From: Candidatus Reconcilbacillus cellulovorans
GTDB lineage: Bacteria; Bacillota; Bacilli; Paenibacillales; Reconciliibacillaceae
DNA: 64,000 bases
Direction: 5' to 3'
NCBI GenBank assembly: GCA_002507565.1
Contig: MOXJ01000006.1
Coordinates: 1 to 64,000, forward strand
Shown here: positions 8,673-17,440 of the stretch, piece by piece
Layout: each line of letters begins with the position of its first letter
Numbering within the stretch: the stretch's first letter is position 1
Notes under the pieces: model-generated
Databases searched by the model: none
Seen by the model: the letters and a program-made list of their open reading frames with translations, nothing else
What the model was told of the DNA's origin: nothing
Translations under genes and position numbers: made by a program

Positions 8673-9626
8673 TTACATGCTCCGACTCTGCCGGATGCGC
8701 GGGTCGATCAAGCCGTAGGCGATGTCGACCGCCAAGTTGCAAAGTGCGACGACAGTCGCGATGATCAGCACGAGGCTTTGAACGACGATGTAGTCTTTAC
8801 CGAAAATCGATTGGACCATCAGTCGGCCCATGCCGGGCAGATTGAACACTTGCTCGATGAACACCGAACCGCCGACCACATGCGCGAGGCTGAGGCCGAG
8901 CAATGTGACCACGGGAATGAGCGCGTTGCGCAACGCATGCCCGACGATGACCCTGCTTTCTTTCAGTCCTTTGGCGCGCGCGGTCCGGATATAGTCCTGG
9001 CGCAACACTTCAAGCATGGCCGAACGGGTCTGGCGCGCCAGCTGCGCCAGCGTGATCAGCGACAAAAACACAACGGGCATCAGGCTTTGCCGCAGACTCT
9101 GCCCGAAGTCCTCAAACGGCGACGTGTACCCCTGCACGGGCAGCCATCCGAGTTTCAGGCTGAATAGGTAAATGCCCAGAATGGCCAGCCAGAACACCGG
9201 AACGGCGATGCCGGCGTTGGCGAGCACCGTAATCAGCGAATCGATCCAACTGCCGCGTTTCAGCGCCGCGAAAATACCGGCCGGCACGCCGACGGCGACC
9301 GCAAGGACGAACGCGGACAACCCGATGTGCAGAGACACGGGCAAACGCGTCCTGACCAGGTCAGCGACGTCTTCGTTGTAGACGATCGAACGGCCGAGAT
9401 CGCCGCGGAACAGGCCGAACAGCCAGTCGAGGTACTGGACGGGTACCGGCCTGTCGAGCCCGAGTTCGCTTCGCAGCCGGTTGATCTCCTCGACGGACGC
9501 CTGGTCGCCCAGCATGATCGCCACCGGATCGCCGGGCAAAAGATGCATGATCGAGAACACCAGGATGCTGAGCAGAAACAGAATGACGACGGTCTGGATC
9601 AATCTGCGCGCGATAAACGTCGCCAT
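8673..9626 (-). CDS. Dpp/Opp-type ABC permease, DppB family
   Basis: This 317-residue permease has six predicted membrane helices, starting with ATFIARRLIQTVVILFLLS. DppB features visible are HLLPGDPVAIMLG (periplasmic loop), LGLDRPVPVQYLDWL, an ARTARAKGL-type coupling loop (YIRTARAKGLKESRV) and IPVVTLLGLSLAHVVGGSVF. I use the ATG seven bases after GAAGGTGG. An in-frame ATG 39 bases further upstream has no ribosome site and lies only a few bases from a TATAAG hexamer (9666-9671) that could be a -10 element for this transporter operon (dppB-dppC-dppDF-receptor). Confidence 0.92.
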   Translation of the reverse strand: MATFIARRLIQTVVILFLLSILVFSIMHLLPGDPVAIMLGDQASVEEINRLRSELGLDRPVPVQYLDWLFGLFRGDLGRSIVYNEDVADLVRTRLPVSLHIGLSAFVLAVAVGVPAGIFAALKRGSWIDSLITVLANAGIAVPVFWLAILGIYLFSLKLGWLPVQGYTSPFEDFGQSLRQSLMPVVFLSLITLAQLARQTRSAMLEVLRQDYIRTARAKGLKESRVIVGHALRNALIPVVTLLGLSLAHVVGGSVFIEQVFNLPGMGRLMVQSIFGKDYIVVQSLVLIIATVVALCNLAVDIAYGLIDPRIRQSRSM

Positions 9627-9686
9627 GGGCGCGACCACCTTCGCAAGCGGTTGGTGTATTTTCATCTTATAAGAACCCCGGCGCCG

Positions 9687-9721
9687 AAAAAAACGTACGT
9701 TTTGGAGGAAACCCGACCTCC
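9687..9721 (-). terminator. Possible terminator after the carboxylesterase gene
   Basis: In the 117-base gap before dppB, the minus strand has GGAGG-N8-CCTCC followed directly by AAAACGTACGTTTT and a run of seven T. Either hairpin is modest alone, but the long T-run directly after the palindrome makes partial termination plausible. It would separate the hydrolase genes from the transporter genes. Confidence 0.35.
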
Positions 9722-9743
9722 GCTTTCCTTCACCGTGGACGAA

Positions 9744-11186
9744 TCACGCCCACAACCTCCGCTCGTCGCTGTCGGGATCGACCTCGATGCGGCATGCGAC
9801 GTCGAACGCCATCACGGCACGCCGTTCGGGCGTATAAGGCGGCCATGGCGGCAGACCGGCGGCCTCCGGCTTTCCCGTCTTGGCAAAAGCGGCCCAGACG
9901 TCCTGCATCCGAGCGGCCAGCGCCTGTTCCTCGGGCGTCAATGCATAACCGAAACGACCGCGTGCAGCTGCCAGCCGATTGAACACGAACGGCACCTCGA
10001 CGCCGTGCGGCGCAAATCCGATCTCCGCCGGCGCGTAATCGAACCGATAGACCCAGCACGGCGCGCCATGCGACGACTGAATTTCGGCCAGCCGGAAAGC
10101 GGGAAACGCAAAATCGCGAAAGGTCAGCAGTTTCGCCATCCGGTCAAGATCCGTCGGCAAGGCGGCGTACTTCTCCGCGACGAACGCCCAGGCCCGCCGC
10201 CAGAAAAGGCCGTAACGCCGCTCGAGATGCGCCGCAATGTCCTCCATGCCCCATCCGTTCCAGGTCGGATCAAAAAACGGCGTGATTTCGTCGCGCGCCC
10301 AGCCGATCATAACGGGAATGTCGCAGGCGCTCTCCGCCGCCAACACCTCCAGCGGCAAACGCGGAAACAACCCGTCCCCGACCGTCGGTTCGAAACCGAT
10401 GTCCGGCCGAAGCGGCGGAGACGCGGCCATCAGCCGCGCGGCGTCCGCCTCCAGCAAAAACTGCCACCGGCTCGCGTCGATGCCGAGCGCGGCAAGGAAA
10501 TCGTCCGTCATCCGTCTCGCCTGTTCGGGACGCCGATACTCTTCCAACCTTGCGCCCATCGCGATTGCCCGGTGGAACAACCCGCGCGCTTCCGGCAGCG
10601 CAAGCAACAGGCCGACGCTGCGCCCGCCGGCCGACTGGCCGAAAATCGTCACGCAATCCGGATCTCCGCCGAAAGCTGCGATGTTGTCCCGCACCCACCT
10701 GAGCGCAGCCAACTGGTCGAGCATGCCGAGCTGTCCGGACAGTTCATAGCCGGCGCCGGCGACATGCCGTAAATCGAGAAACCCCATTACGCCGAGGCGA
10801 TAATTGAACGTCACGAGCACAACGCCGCACCGCTCCGCGAACGACGCGCCGTCGAACACGGGATCGGAACCGGAACCGACCATGAATCCGCCGCCGTGAA
10901 TCCACACCATCACCGGCCGCGGCGACCCGGAAACACCGGGCGACCAGACGTTGAGATACAAACAGTCCTCGTCCGTATACCGGTAGCGTCCGCCGGGCTG
11001 AAGCGCCGCCGGCGCGAAATCGAGCGCGTCCCGGACGCCCGTCCACGGCTCGGGCGGTTCCGGCGGGCGGAAACGGAGATGGCCGACCGGAGGCCGGGCG
11101 TACGGAACGCCTTTCCAGATCAGAACTGCCCCTTGTCTGCGCCCGCGCACCCGACCGTATCGCGTCTCCACGACCGCGTCGTCCAT
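9744..11186 (-). CDS. Type-B carboxylesterase / p-nitrobenzyl-esterase family hydrolase
   Basis: This 480-residue alpha/beta hydrolase has the type-B carboxylesterase pattern: GVPYARPPVGHLRF, EDCLYLNVWSP (residues 73-83), the oxyanion loop HGGG (97-100) and nucleophile Ser185 in FGQSAGG. These cytoplasmic enzymes cut carboxylic esters, often of bulky or aromatic substrates. It has no signal peptide. The gene starts six bases after the CapA-like stop and its ribosome site (GGAGGGAGGG) lies inside the end of that gene, so the two are one transcript. With two other alpha/beta hydrolases and a CocE-type enzyme nearby, it fits a role in releasing acids from imported esters. The chain is slightly short for the family, which is often about 490-500 residues. 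Confidence 0.92.
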   Translation of the reverse strand: MDDAVVETRYGRVRGRRQGAVLIWKGVPYARPPVGHLRFRPPEPPEPWTGVRDALDFAPAALQPGGRYRYTDEDCLYLNVWSPGVSGSPRPVMVWIHGGGFMVGSGSDPVFDGASFAERCGVVLVTFNYRLGVMGFLDLRHVAGAGYELSGQLGMLDQLAALRWVRDNIAAFGGDPDCVTIFGQSAGGRSVGLLLALPEARGLFHRAIAMGARLEEYRRPEQARRMTDDFLAALGIDASRWQFLLEADAARLMAASPPLRPDIGFEPTVGDGLFPRLPLEVLAAESACDIPVMIGWARDEITPFFDPTWNGWGMEDIAAHLERRYGLFWRRAWAFVAEKYAALPTDLDRMAKLLTFRDFAFPAFRLAEIQSSHGAPCWVYRFDYAPAEIGFAPHGVEVPFVFNRLAAARGRFGYALTPEEQALAARMQDVWAAFAKTGKPEAAGLPPWPPYTPERRAVMAFDVACRIEVDPDSDERRLWA

Positions 11187-11192
11187 CCGCGA

Positions 11193-12311
11193 TCACCCTC
11201 CCTCCAGGCAGACGACGAACTCGTCCGACGCCCACGCGAACCGCGCGTTCAGACCGGCCTTTCGGGTGATGTCCTCGACGTAGGCAAATACGGTCTTTCC
11301 GCCGTCTTTTCGAGAAACGGGTACCGGTTTTCCCGCCTTGTTCACGATGCAGGGTTTGTAGCCCGTTCGGACGATCCGGCCGTCCTCGATCTCGGCGACG
11401 GCGATCATCGTATAGATCGCCTCGGGGTGGAACGGATACGTCGGATATTCCGGGTCGGGCCGGAACCCGAACAGCTCGATCCGCCGCATCGCCCACGAAT
11501 CGGGATCGCTGTCGGGCGAGGGGGCAAGAAACGGGGCCCATGTCACGAAATTGCCGAGTCCGTGAAAAATCGTCTTTCCTTTGTAGATCTCGATACCTTT
11601 CAAAATATGCGCATGATGCGCCACGACGAGATCCGCACCGGCGTCGATCGCCGCGTGCGCGACTTGGCGCTCGTATTGGGCGATTTTGACCGGAGTATGG
11701 GCGATTCCCTTGTGAAACGCAACTACCAGCACGTCGCATCGTCCGCGCAGGGCGCGGATGTCGTCCGTCATCGCCTCCGTGGTCTCCGACGTCGCCCACG
11801 TGTAGACGACCGGAGGTCCGCCGGGCGTGTCGTGATCAAGCTCGTAATGGGTGATCACGTGCACGTAAGCGTTGCCGGGACGCCGTTCGGACGCCCACGT
11901 TTTTTTCGGGCCGACGCAGTTGTAGTCGAGATAGCCGATCCGCGTCCCGTTCCGCTCCAGCACGACGGGACGCCGCGCCTCCGCAAGATTCATCCCCGCG
12001 CCGACGTGAGCGATGCCGTGAACGTCCAGCCAAGCGATCGTGTCTTCCACGCCGGCCGGCCCCGCGTCCATCAGATGATTGCCCGCCATCGTGACGAGAT
12101 CGAATCCGTTCGTCACAAGCGGCGACAGGTTGTCCGGGTGCCGCCCGAGCGCCATCGCCTCCGCGTCGCGGGTCGTATATGGCACTTCCAACTGGCCGAC
12201 GAGAACGTCGGCTTCCTCCAGCACTTTTCGAACCTCGGAAAAAAGCGGCTCGGGGTCGGGACCGAGAATGATGTCGCCGACGTTGTACAGTGTGATCCGG
12301 TCTGCCTTCAA
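11193..12311 (-). CDS. CapA/PgsA-like metallophosphatase-fold protein
   Basis: This protein of about 372 residues has the CapA pattern: VGDIILG at the N-terminus, GQLEVPYT (in place of the usual NLExP), MAGNHLMDAG, VVAFHKG, GADLVVAHHAHILKGIE and FHGLGNFV. The fold is that of calcineurin-like phosphoesterases; some family members take part in poly-gamma-glutamate synthesis, but many stand-alone copies have unknown function. No signal peptide or membrane anchor precedes the domain, unlike capsule-type CapA, so a cytoplasmic role is likely. I start at a TTG that overlaps the upstream hydrolase stop (TTGA), with AAAGGGTG upstream. Longer in-frame versions run inside the hydrolase gene and are low-complexity Arg/Gly sequence. 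Its place in a hydrolase string suggests work on an imported conjugate. Confidence 0.8.
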   Translation of the reverse strand: MKADRITLYNVGDIILGPDPEPLFSEVRKVLEEADVLVGQLEVPYTTRDAEAMALGRHPDNLSPLVTNGFDLVTMAGNHLMDAGPAGVEDTIAWLDVHGIAHVGAGMNLAEARRPVVLERNGTRIGYLDYNCVGPKKTWASERRPGNAYVHVITHYELDHDTPGGPPVVYTWATSETTEAMTDDIRALRGRCDVLVVAFHKGIAHTPVKIAQYERQVAHAAIDAGADLVVAHHAHILKGIEIYKGKTIFHGLGNFVTWAPFLAPSPDSDPDSWAMRRIELFGFRPDPEYPTYPFHPEAIYTMIAVAEIEDGRIVRTGYKPCIVNKAGKPVPVSRKDGGKTVFAYVEDITRKAGLNARFAWASDEFVVCLEGG

Positions 12312-13162
12312 CCGTCGTTCACCCTTTCCTCGTTCAGTTCCCGGAGAAACAGCGCGACTTCCGCCGCGAGCCGCTCCGGCGCCTCGGAAGCGAGCGTGTG
12401 GCTGTGGTCCTGGAAAAAGACCGCTTTGGCGCCGGGCACCGATTTCGCCGCCAACAACGACGCCTCCGCGGTCGCCAGCTCGTCCTGGATGCCGCACAGC
12501 AAAAGCGTCGGCACCCGGATGCCGCGCAGCGTTTCGACCAGGGCTTCATCGGTTTTCGCCTGCGGAAAAATGACGCCGGGATGAATCGCCCGCTCCTCCG
12601 GCGCCATGGACGCGACGCGCCGCGCGTATTCTTCCGCCGCAGCCTTTCTCCGTTCGAGGCGGCGCGGGTCGGACGTCGGCACCAAATACACGTGCGGTCC
12701 GCCTTTCAGCGCTTCCGGATCGCGCACCGACTCGTTCAAACGCCGCATCGGTTCCGACGTCACGCCGCCGACGCGCTCGCGCGGATGCGGCGCGCCGACG
12801 ACGGATACGAACGCCTTCAGCGCTTCTGGATGCGAAGCGGCCAGATGCCATCCGACGCCCGCCCCGTGGGAAACGCCGGTATAGACGAACCGGCCGAGCC
12901 CGAGCGCCCGCGCGAACCAATACACGTCTTCCGCCCACGTCGGGTACCAATTTTCGCCGAGATCTTCGAATACGTGCGTCGACTTGCCGTAGCCGCGCAG
13001 CGTGACGGCGAACACACGGCAATTCGCCGGAGGCCGGGTGAGCGCCAGCAGATAAGGCGACCCTTCCGGCGGGAAAAAAGCCTGGGCGGAGACGACGACT
13101 TCGTTGCCGTCTCCGAATTCTTCATAGTAAAGCTCGACGCCGTTTACGCCGACGACCGGCAT
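12308..13162 (-). CDS. Alpha/beta hydrolase, copy A
   Basis: This 284-residue single-domain alpha/beta hydrolase has an LRGYGKST strand-loop (residues 55-62), nucleophile Ser98 in GVSHGAG, a LLLCGIQDE strand carrying the likely acid, and a C-terminal HSHTLASEAPE segment with the catalytic His. The family covers esterases, lactonases and C-C hydrolases, so the reaction is open. Copy B (14821-15681) matches it closely along the whole length. The two copies flank the second solute-binding protein gene, which suggests a duplication. The start ATG lies about eight bases after GGGGGTG. It is coupled to the CapA-like gene by a TTGA overlap. Confidence 0.88.
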   Translation of the reverse strand: MPVVGVNGVELYYEEFGDGNEVVVSAQAFFPPEGSPYLLALTRPPANCRVFAVTLRGYGKSTHVFEDLGENWYPTWAEDVYWFARALGLGRFVYTGVSHGAGVGWHLAASHPEALKAFVSVVGAPHPRERVGGVTSEPMRRLNESVRDPEALKGGPHVYLVPTSDPRRLERRKAAAEEYARRVASMAPEERAIHPGVIFPQAKTDEALVETLRGIRVPTLLLCGIQDELATAEASLLAAKSVPGAKAVFFQDHSHTLASEAPERLAAEVALFLRELNEERVNDG

Positions 13163-13187
13163 AGAACGTCACCCCCGGCGGCCGCGT

Positions 13188-14771
13188 TTATTTGTCCAGC
13201 CATGCGTTCTCGGGCGTAAACATCGTCATATACGTCTGGTTGATGCCGGTGTCTTTTACATACGGTTTGAGCGCGGCCGGAGACGTATAGACGAACATCG
13301 GGTAGGCGAGCGCGAATTCGTCGAATACCGCCTTTTGCAAGTCGAAACTGATCTTGCGCTTCGTCTCGAAGTCCGGCGCGCTGCGGGCGGCGGCAAGCAA
13401 CTGCGTCACCTTGTCCGGATGCTGGATGTTGCGCGCATACAGCGGTCCGTTCGGCGCGAAATTGCGCGGCATGTACAGCGCCAGATCGGCGTCGCCGCGA
13501 TGGTTATAGGTAATGATGCCGTTCCAGCTGCCCTTGTTGCCGGTCATCTGCTGGAACGCGCCCGAATCGACGATGTCGACTTTGGCGTTGATGCCGACTT
13601 TCTGCAAATATTGCTGAATGGCGGCCATGAATTGTTCTTGCCCTTGTGTCCCGATCAGCGTCGTCTGAAAGCCGTTAGGATACCCAGCCTCGGCGAGCAG
13701 CTGTTTCGCCTTGTCCGGATCGTACGGCGTGCCCTGGACGTCCGGGTTGTACGACCAGCTCGTCGGCAGCCCCCACTGGTTGGTCGGAATGACCCATTCG
13801 CCGAACAGGCTTTTGATGATCGCGTTTTTGTCGATTGCGTGCCCCATCGCTTTGCGTACGCGGACGTCCGCGAACGGCGAATTCGGGTCGGCGCTGTTCG
13901 CGATCAGCCCCTGGGCGGCCGCGCCGAGACCGGATTCCAGTCGAATCAGCTGCGACGACGATTTCAGCTGGTTCGCCACTTCGGCCGGAACGTTGAGATA
14001 TACGTCGGCCTCGCCGGCCTGGAAGGCGCTCGCCGCCGTCGTCGCGTCGAGAATGAAGCGGAATTCGATACCGTCGAGATACGGTTTACCCTTTTGCCAA
14101 TACCCGTCGAACCGCTTGTACTTGACCGACACGTCCTGTTCGAAACTGACGAATTCGAACGGTCCGGTGCCGACCGGATGTTTCGCCAGGCCGTCGCGGC
14201 CGAGTTTTTCGAACGCGGCGGGCGACATGATCCGCATGAAAATCGACAGCGCCTCGATCATGGTGCTGTTCCAGTTTTTCAGCCGGACCCGCACGGTCGC
14301 GTCGTCCACGACCTCGACCGACTCGACGTCGGCGAATTCGCTGCGCCCCGCCGTGACCATCTGCTCGATGTTCCATTTGACCGCTTGGGCGTTGAAGTCG
14401 GTGCCGTCGTGAAACTTGATGCCGCGTTTCAACTTGATCGTGATCGTTTTGGCCGACGCGTCCTCCTGCCAGCTCTCGGCGAGGTATGGAACTATCTTCC
14501 CGTTTTGATCGAACCGCCCGAGCGTTTCATAGGCGGGAACGGACGTCAAAAGTTCCTGAACCGTCTGAGACTGAGGCACATATCCCAGATTGATCGGCCC
14601 TTTGTTCAGGATGAGACGCAACGTTCCGCCACGTTTCGGGCCGGAGCCGGATTCCGTCCCGGACGGCTTGGGCGATTCCGCCTGCTGTCCGCCGGACGGC
14701 TTCGACGAACATCCTGCCAAAAGCGACATCGCCAGTGCGAATATGGCCGTCCACAACCACACCTTTTTCAT
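13188..14771 (-). CDS. Peptide/opine-type ABC solute-binding lipoprotein, copy B (SBP_bac_5)
   Basis: This 527-residue lipoprotein receptor has lipobox LLAGC (Cys at about 21), a Pro/Ser/Gly linker, then RGGTLRLILN, LAESWQED, the signature IKFHDGTDFNAQAVKWNIE and GTGPFEFVSF. It has the same length and most of the same blocks as copy A (3985-5568). It has no permease or ATPase genes next to it, so it may use the DppB/C/DF transporter about 4 kb downstream. The start ATG follows AAGGAGGT with nine-base spacing; a TTG six bases earlier is too close to that site. It lies between the two alpha/beta hydrolase genes, which argues that one system imports and hydrolyses the same compound class. Confidence 0.92.
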   Translation of the reverse strand: MKKVWLWTAIFALAMSLLAGCSSKPSGGQQAESPKPSGTESGSGPKRGGTLRLILNKGPINLGYVPQSQTVQELLTSVPAYETLGRFDQNGKIVPYLAESWQEDASAKTITIKLKRGIKFHDGTDFNAQAVKWNIEQMVTAGRSEFADVESVEVVDDATVRVRLKNWNSTMIEALSIFMRIMSPAAFEKLGRDGLAKHPVGTGPFEFVSFEQDVSVKYKRFDGYWQKGKPYLDGIEFRFILDATTAASAFQAGEADVYLNVPAEVANQLKSSSQLIRLESGLGAAAQGLIANSADPNSPFADVRVRKAMGHAIDKNAIIKSLFGEWVIPTNQWGLPTSWSYNPDVQGTPYDPDKAKQLLAEAGYPNGFQTTLIGTQGQEQFMAAIQQYLQKVGINAKVDIVDSGAFQQMTGNKGSWNGIITYNHRGDADLALYMPRNFAPNGPLYARNIQHPDKVTQLLAAARSAPDFETKRKISFDLQKAVFDEFALAYPMFVYTSPAALKPYVKDTGINQTYMTMFTPENAWLDK

Positions 14772-14820
14772 AGCCAAACGACCTCCTTCAGAATTTTCAT
14801 CCGATCGTCTTTCACACGTT

Positions 14821-15681
14821 TCATACCGTCTGCGACACCCAGCCTTCGTTCAACTCGCGGACGAAAAGCCGGATTTCGTGCGCGACGCGTTCCGGCGCCT
14901 CCGTCGCCAATGAATGACTGTGATCCTGGAAAAAGACCGCTTTAGCACCGGGAACCGTTTTGGCCGCGAGAAACGACATTTCTGCGGACACGATGTCGTC
15001 CTGGACGCCGCAAAGAAGCAGCGTCGGCACGCGGATGCGCCGGAAAACAAGTTCGACCAGCTCTTCATTTGTTTTCGCTTCCGGAAAGGGCTTTCGCGGA
15101 TTAAGCCGCAGCTCTTCCGGCGTCATGGAAGCGAAACGTTCCGCCGCTTCCTCCGCGGCTGCCCGGCGGCGTTCGAGCCTGCGCGGGTCGGTCGTCGGCA
15201 CTTGGTACACCAGCGGACGCTCGCGCAGCGAAGCCGCAAACGCCTTCGGATCGGACGCGCCTTCCACTGTCCTGCGCCGCGCTTCGGACGTATCACCCCC
15301 TTCGCGGTCGTGGGGTACGCCGACGATCGAGACAAAAGCTTTCAGCATGTACGGATAATCAAGCGCCAGTTTCCACCCGACACCCGCTCCATGGGAAACG
15401 CCTGTATAAATAAATCGCTCAATCCCCATTGCCCTGGCGAACTGGGCGACATCGCTCGCCCAGATCGGATAAAGCGCCGGCCCCAAATCTTCCGGAAGAT
15501 GCGTCGACCGTCCATAGCCGCGCAGCGTCAGCTCGAACACGCGGAAACCGTCAGGCGGTTCGGCCAGCATTTTCGTGTACGATCCCCGTCCGAAGTGCAT
15601 TTGGGCGGATATGACGACTTCCCCTCCGCTGCCATATTCGTCGTAATAAAGCTCGACCCCGTTGACGGGAACGGTCGGCAT
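14821..15681 (-). CDS. Alpha/beta hydrolase, copy B
   Basis: This 286-residue alpha/beta hydrolase is a close relative of copy A: NGVELYYDEYG at the N-terminus, LRGYGRSTH (residues 53-61), nucleophile Ser96 in GVSHGAG, LLLCGVQDD and the His-bearing DHSHSLATEAPE. It has no signal peptide and is probably cytoplasmic. The reaction is not determined by the motifs; ester or lactone hydrolysis fits the neighbourhood. The start ATG follows AAAGGAGTG and the CocE-type stop codon lies inside that ribosome site, so the genes are cotranscribed. An open frame continues upstream through the CocE gene but is clearly not coding. Confidence 0.88.
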   Translation of the reverse strand: MPTVPVNGVELYYDEYGSGGEVVISAQMHFGRGSYTKMLAEPPDGFRVFELTLRGYGRSTHLPEDLGPALYPIWASDVAQFARAMGIERFIYTGVSHGAGVGWKLALDYPYMLKAFVSIVGVPHDREGGDTSEARRRTVEGASDPKAFAASLRERPLVYQVPTTDPRRLERRRAAAEEAAERFASMTPEELRLNPRKPFPEAKTNEELVELVFRRIRVPTLLLCGVQDDIVSAEMSFLAAKTVPGAKAVFFQDHSHSLATEAPERVAHEIRLFVRELNEGWVSQTV

Positions 15682-15686
15682 GGCGA

Positions 15687-17402
15687 TCACTCCTTTCGGA
15701 CCGGCAACACAAGACGGGACGGATGGTTCCGGTCGTGAAACACGGTCTGGTCGGCCGGCACGCCTTCGGCGTCTTCCCCGACGGCCCGTCCGGTGTTCAT
15801 ATTGCGGTCGTATAATGGAAAATTGCTGCTTGTGACGTGTAGCCGGATGCGGTGACCTTTTCGAAACACATAGCTCGTGTTGCCGAGATGAATGTCGTAT
15901 TCGTACACCCGGTGCGGTTCGATCGGTTCCGGCACAAGGTCGCGCCTGCGATACCGCGCGCGTTGGATGCCTTCGGCGACAAGCATCGAACGACCGTCGG
16001 GAAAGACGTCGGTCAACTTCGCCGCGAAATCGGTGTCGACGGCCGAAGTCGCCGCAAACAGCCGGAGCACGACCGGGCCGGTCACTTCCAGATCGCGCGG
16101 CAGCTCCGCCGAAGTATAGCACAGCACGTCGTTTCGCCGCTCGATCCGCCCCTGATCTCTCGGTCCCGGCACTTCCCCGCGCATGCCCCAGAACCGGCCG
16201 CCGACGGTCGGCACCGGATCCGACGGGTCGTACACGTACGTGTCGGAAGGTTCGTCGTCCGGCTCCTCGCGCGACAGCGTCCCGTCGCCGTCGGCCGTGT
16301 TGGCGCGCCCGCGGCTGTGCAGATACCAATCCGTCGGCCGCACGTCCGGAGGCGGCCACGAATCGGCCGTTCTCCATTCGTTCGCCGTCATGACGAAATA
16401 CCGGACGGCCGGAATCCGCACATCGCGCCCCCGCAAAAACCGGTCGTAAAAATCGAGCACGAACCGGCGCAAAAGTCGTTCGTCGCCCGCCGCCGGACCG
16501 AAATCCGCTTCACCGATCGCACTCCGCGGCGACCCGTGGTCCCATGGGCCGATTAGCAAGTACTGGTTGGCCCTTGCAAACTCCGAAGCCGCTTCGCGCT
16601 TCAGACGGCTGCAATTGGCGAACACCGCGGATTCCATCTGGTCGAACCATCCGCCGATATGCAGCCCCGGAACGTTCACCCGATCGTAACGCCGCCGCTG
16701 CCTCCACGCATCGGCCGTCGGCAGTTCCAACCGCTGTTCCAGCATAAGGCGGATCGGCTCGAACCGAAAGATCGGCAGACCGCGAAACGGCAAATGACGC
16801 AGCACGACGTCGGGATCGCGCATCATCCGCTCCAGTTCCCGCCGCAGCTCGATCACGTCTTGCCCCGCCGCCTCCAGCCGGTCGATATGGTCGAGCGCCG
16901 TCACGGGCAAAGCGTTCGCCGCAGCGTAAAAGGCGACGACCCCGCTTTCCGGCGGCGGTGCGATGCCGGGCGCGATGTCGCCGTTACACGGCGCAAACGC
17001 TTTCAAATGCGGCGGAGCTTCCATTGCCGTGATCCACTGCAGCGTCGCCAGGTACGAGGCGCCGGCGGTCGCGACGTTGCCGTCGCACCATGGTTCCGCG
17101 GCAATCCATTCGACCGAATCGTAGCCGTCCGGGCCTTCGACTTCAAACATCCTGTGCCGCTCCCAGACGCCGTCCGAGGCGAACCGCCCGCGAATGTCCT
17201 GCACGACGACGGCGTATCCCTCGCGCGCAAACGCCACAGGATGCACGAGCTGCGAAAACGCTCTGTCCTTACCGTACGGCGTCCTGATCAACACGGCGGG
17301 ATATTTCCCCGGGGCGTCCGGGCGATAGATGTCGGCCCTTAGCACCGTGCCGTCGCGCATACGCATCGGCACGTCGAAATCGATCCGAATACCCGCCGGC
17401 AT
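15687..17402 (-). CDS. CocE/NonD family hydrolase (X-Pro dipeptidyl-peptidase-like)
   Basis: This 571-residue protein matches the CocE/NonD family in length and layout. The N-terminal alpha/beta hydrolase domain has MRDGTVLRADIYRP (residues 15-28), the DIRGRFxSDG motif (69-78) and nucleophile Ser116 in AGASYLA. The second half is the jelly-roll domain with GHRIRLHVTSSNFPLYDRN near the C-terminus. Family members hydrolyse esters (cocaine esterase) or acyl/peptide bonds (glutaryl-7-ACA acylase, X-Pro peptidase). The start ATG is preceded by AAGGAAGGGAGAG. It follows the second P450 gene by 38 bases and is probably in the same operon. The substrate is unknown, but an acyl conjugate of the compound attacked by the P450 would fit. 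Confidence 0.9.
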   Translation of the reverse strand: MPAGIRIDFDVPMRMRDGTVLRADIYRPDAPGKYPAVLIRTPYGKDRAFSQLVHPVAFAREGYAVVVQDIRGRFASDGVWERHRMFEVEGPDGYDSVEWIAAEPWCDGNVATAGASYLATLQWITAMEAPPHLKAFAPCNGDIAPGIAPPPESGVVAFYAAANALPVTALDHIDRLEAAGQDVIELRRELERMMRDPDVVLRHLPFRGLPIFRFEPIRLMLEQRLELPTADAWRQRRRYDRVNVPGLHIGGWFDQMESAVFANCSRLKREAASEFARANQYLLIGPWDHGSPRSAIGEADFGPAAGDERLLRRFVLDFYDRFLRGRDVRIPAVRYFVMTANEWRTADSWPPPDVRPTDWYLHSRGRANTADGDGTLSREEPDDEPSDTYVYDPSDPVPTVGGRFWGMRGEVPGPRDQGRIERRNDVLCYTSAELPRDLEVTGPVVLRLFAATSAVDTDFAAKLTDVFPDGRSMLVAEGIQRARYRRRDLVPEPIEPHRVYEYDIHLGNTSYVFRKGHRIRLHVTSSNFPLYDRNMNTGRAVGEDAEGVPADQTVFHDRNHPSRLVLPVRKE

Positions 17403-17440
17403 TCGCTCTCTCCCTTCCTTAAGCCGTTTTTGTAGGGCAG

